DNA of 8,685 bases, taken from assembly GCA_024231375.1 (NCBI GenBank), contig JAAEQP010000733.1, positions 1 through 8,685 on the forward strand. Reading direction: 5' to 3'. Each line of letters begins with the position of its first letter. The first letter of the stretch is position 1. Below the pieces are notes generated by a model. It made no database searches and was not told the DNA's origin. It worked only from the letters and a program-made list of their open reading frames with translations. Below are positions 7,301 to 8,685 of this stretch, one piece after another. Source of the DNA: a bacterium. Its GTDB lineage: Bacteria; Hydrogenedentota; Hydrogenedentia; Hydrogenedentiales; SLHB01. Both the position numbers and the translations under genes were made by a program.

Positions 7301-7304
7301 CTCC
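7301..7304 (-). promoter_or_regulatory. Weak ribosome binding site GGAG favouring the start at 7296
   Basis: GGAG on the minus strand lies four bases before ATG 7296. The ATG at 7350 has no purine-rich element in the preceding 15 bases, and the ATG at 7287 has only AAGG two bases away. The spacing is slightly short, so the start remains moderately uncertain. Confidence 0.4.
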
Positions 7305-7362
7305 GAGGCATCAGTATGCCACGGAGAGACGCGCCATCCCAGTAGCGCATGAAGACGTTGAT

Positions 7363-7375
7363 GGCGTCGCACGCC
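7363..7375 (-). other. Short hairpin just after the surface-protein stop
   Basis: GGCGT and ACGCC form a 5-bp stem with a three-base loop, five bases downstream of the minus-strand stop codon at 7383-7381. There is no T-run, so it is not a convincing terminator. It could stabilise an mRNA end or slow read-through into the next gene; it may also be chance in GC-rich DNA. Confidence 0.2.
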
Positions 7376-7380
7376 CCTCG

Positions 7381-8685
7381 CTAGGTCCGTCGCTGACGTA
7401 TCAGCAGCAGCCCCCCGCCTAAAGCCAGAAGCGCTGCGGCCAATCCCGCCACGGTCAGCGGCAGTTCGCTGGCTTCGGTGTAGGTACCTGTGGTCGACGT
7501 CGTCGCATCGGCGGTGATGGACACCTCCTGGTCGGAGGGCGGATACCAGCCTGTCGCCGTACCGAACGTCACAGTGTGTTGCCCTTCGGACAGGCCCGTC
7601 ACCGTGTCGCCGCTGTCGCGCCAACCCAGCCCGCCTACACGCCACTGAGCACCCCATGACCGCGCCGCCTCAGGTTCGAGGGTCACGGTCAAGGAACCGA
7701 CGCCAGCCTGCGCCGTGTCGGTGTAGGTGCCGCTCGCGGCGGCCATCTGGCCGGTCGTGACCGTCACGGGCTCGTCACTGGGCGCAGTCCATCCGGCTAC
7801 GGTGTTGAAGGACACGGTGTGCGCCCCTGCGGACAGACCCGTCACGATTGCGCCGCTGGTTTGCCAGGCATCACTGTCCACGCGCCATTGGGCGCCTGCC
7901 GCACGTGCGCCCAAGGGTCCCAGCATCACCTGGACCGACCCTTCCGACGCCGTCGGCGTGAGTTGCACCATGGTCGTTGCCATCTGCCCCTCGGTCAGCA
8001 CCATCAGGACCGGCGCGCCTGCGAGATATCCCAACGCAGACACGGTCACGTTGTACGTCCCAGCCTCCAACCCCGGCAGCAGAAACGTGCCCAAGGGACC
8101 AGTCTGCGATTGGTATGCGGGCATGAAGGGCGCAACGCCCGTCACGGTGACCGTTGCTCCCGGCACGGCCACACCCATGCCGAACACGCTCAGCACCAAC
8201 GTCGCGGGCAAGGGTGGCCCCGTCTCTTCCCATGCCTTCAGGTCGTAGCCCGTGTCCAGGCCGTACCCGCCCACTGCGTCGGTCACGCGAATGGAGTAGT
8301 ACCCGCTCACATCCACCACCCATCGAAGGTACGACGACACGTCCAGGGGCCGGTCGTCGTTGAACGTCACGAGTGCGCCACCCGCCCGGTACAATTCGAG
8401 GTAGGTGTCCACGTTGGCCTCAAGGTTCAGAGTCTCAACCGTGATGTCCTGGCCCGCTTCGGCGTAGAACACCGCCCAGTCCTCGTCGCCCGAGTCGTGG
8501 ATGTTGTGGCGTTGGACGGCGCCGTTCAAGCCGATCCACGTTTCGCGCACCTGGGCATCGTCGTCTTCGTAGGCGTCAGGGCCGTCCTGGCGTACGACGG
8601 TTGTTGCCGCGGGCAGGGACACCGCTTCGTCCACGTCAATGGCCACCACAGACACGTCGTACGTGCCCCACGAGGCGAACCCGTC
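7381..8685 (-). CDS. Surface protein with PPC domain, carboxypeptidase-regulatory-like domain, two 74-residue repeats and C-terminal anchor (5' partial)
   Basis: The frame is open to the window edge; the in-frame GTG at 8655 lies inside a beta-strand (WGTYDVSVVAIDVDE), so the true start is outside. Of 434 visible residues, 1-25 end an Ig-like domain. Residues 37-152 form a bacterial pre-peptidase C-terminal (PPC) domain: DAYEDDD, HNIHDSGDEDWAVF, VETLNLEANVDTYLELY, FNDD, YYSIRVTD, TGYDL. Residues 160-246 resemble a carboxypeptidase-regulatory-like fold (GATVTVTG, GTFLLPGLEAGTYNVTVSALGY). Two GAQWRV repeats occupy 249-322 and 330-403. The C-terminus is a hydrophobic helix (about 409-429) followed by RQRRT, a tripartite anchor or sorting-like tail without LPxTG or PEP. 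The protein is probably exported and held at the surface. What it binds, or whether a protease lies upstream (PPC domains often follow one), cannot be seen. It is the first visible gene of the minus-strand block. Confidence 0.85.
   Translation of the reverse strand, partial: DGFASWGTYDVSVVAIDVDEAVSLPAATTVVRQDGPDAYEDDDAQVRETWIGLNGAVQRHNIHDSGDEDWAVFYAEAGQDITVETLNLEANVDTYLELYRAGGALVTFNDDRPLDVSSYLRWVVDVSGYYSIRVTDAVGGYGLDTGYDLKAWEETGPPLPATLVLSVFGMGVAVPGATVTVTGVAPFMPAYQSQTGPLGTFLLPGLEAGTYNVTVSALGYLAGAPVLMVLTEGQMATTMVQLTPTASEGSVQVMLGPLGARAAGAQWRVDSDAWQTSGAIVTGLSAGAHTVSFNTVAGWTAPSDEPVTVTTGQMAAASGTYTDTAQAGVGSLTVTLEPEAARSWGAQWRVGGLGWRDSGDTVTGLSEGQHTVTFGTATGWYPPSDQEVSITADATTSTTGTYTEASELPLTVAGLAAALLALGGGLLLIRQRRT
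7477..7941 (-). repeat. Tandem 74-residue GAQWRV/GWxxPSD repeats
   Basis: Copy 1 is 7720-7941 and copy 2 is 7477-7698, 243 bp apart start to start. Both are exactly 74 residues and align without gaps; by hand count 38 positions are identical (about 51%). Shared landmarks are GAQWRV, SG, VTGLS, HTV, GW, PSD and a closing GTYT. This module is common in secreted proteins of environmental bacteria and looks like a small beta-sandwich spacer. More copies may lie outside the window in related proteins, but the visible part upstream has none. Confidence 0.85.

Noticed and set aside
7430..7475. LPLT near the C-terminus as a sortase LPxTG motif
   Set aside because: The fifth residue is Val, not Gly, and the family context is Gram-negative; a sortase A signal is not supported.
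1..8685. Mobile elements, CRISPR arrays, tRNA or rRNA genes, riboswitches
   Set aside because: No terminal inverted repeats, transposase motifs, regularly spaced short repeats or tRNA-like cloverleaf were seen, and coding genes fill almost all of the window.

Overview
The window is GC-rich bacterial DNA with densely packed genes. It holds five protein-coding genes, two of them cut by the window edges, and no RNA gene, CRISPR array, transposase or integrase that I can see. The protein families suggest a large-genome environmental Gram-negative bacterium of the kind found among Planctomycetota, Hydrogenedentota, Lentisphaerota or related uncultured lineages. They are a parallel beta-helix 'choice-of-anchor Q' protein, two sulfatase-like alkaline-phosphatase-superfamily enzymes ending in a LExMGY-type tail, a CgeB-like glycosyltransferase with a TPR tail, and a PPC/carboxypeptidase-regulatory-like surface protein. 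The lineage is inferred from family content only; there is no marker gene.

Layout, left to right. Bases 2-1747 (+) are the 3' part of a secreted beta-helix protein that ends in two related beta-sandwich domains, followed by a strong intrinsic terminator at 1789-1831. Bases 1945-4020 (+) encode a membrane protein with about seven N-terminal helices and a C-terminal sulfatase-fold domain. It converges on a three-gene minus-strand block: 8685-7381 (surface protein with tandem repeats and a C-terminal membrane anchor, 5' end outside the window), 7296-5911 (second sulfatase-like enzyme, exported or membrane-anchored) and 5788-4109 (glycosyltransferase with C-terminal TPR-like repeats, GTG start after a perfect AGGAGG). 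All gaps between genes are under 200 bases.

How the genes may work together. Two genes encode large extracytoplasmic proteins. Two encode alkaline-phosphatase-superfamily enzymes, each with threonine where formylglycine-dependent sulfatases carry the modified Cys/Ser. One encodes a probable cytoplasmic glycosyltransferase. A cell-envelope or surface-glycan decoration locus is the most economical reading, but co-function is inferred from proximity and strand only. The point most worth checking is the nucleophile: both 'sulfatases' look unable to form formylglycine, and may instead be Thr-nucleophile phosphatases or phospho-transferases like LtaS/EptA. I found no strong sign of a wholly new system.
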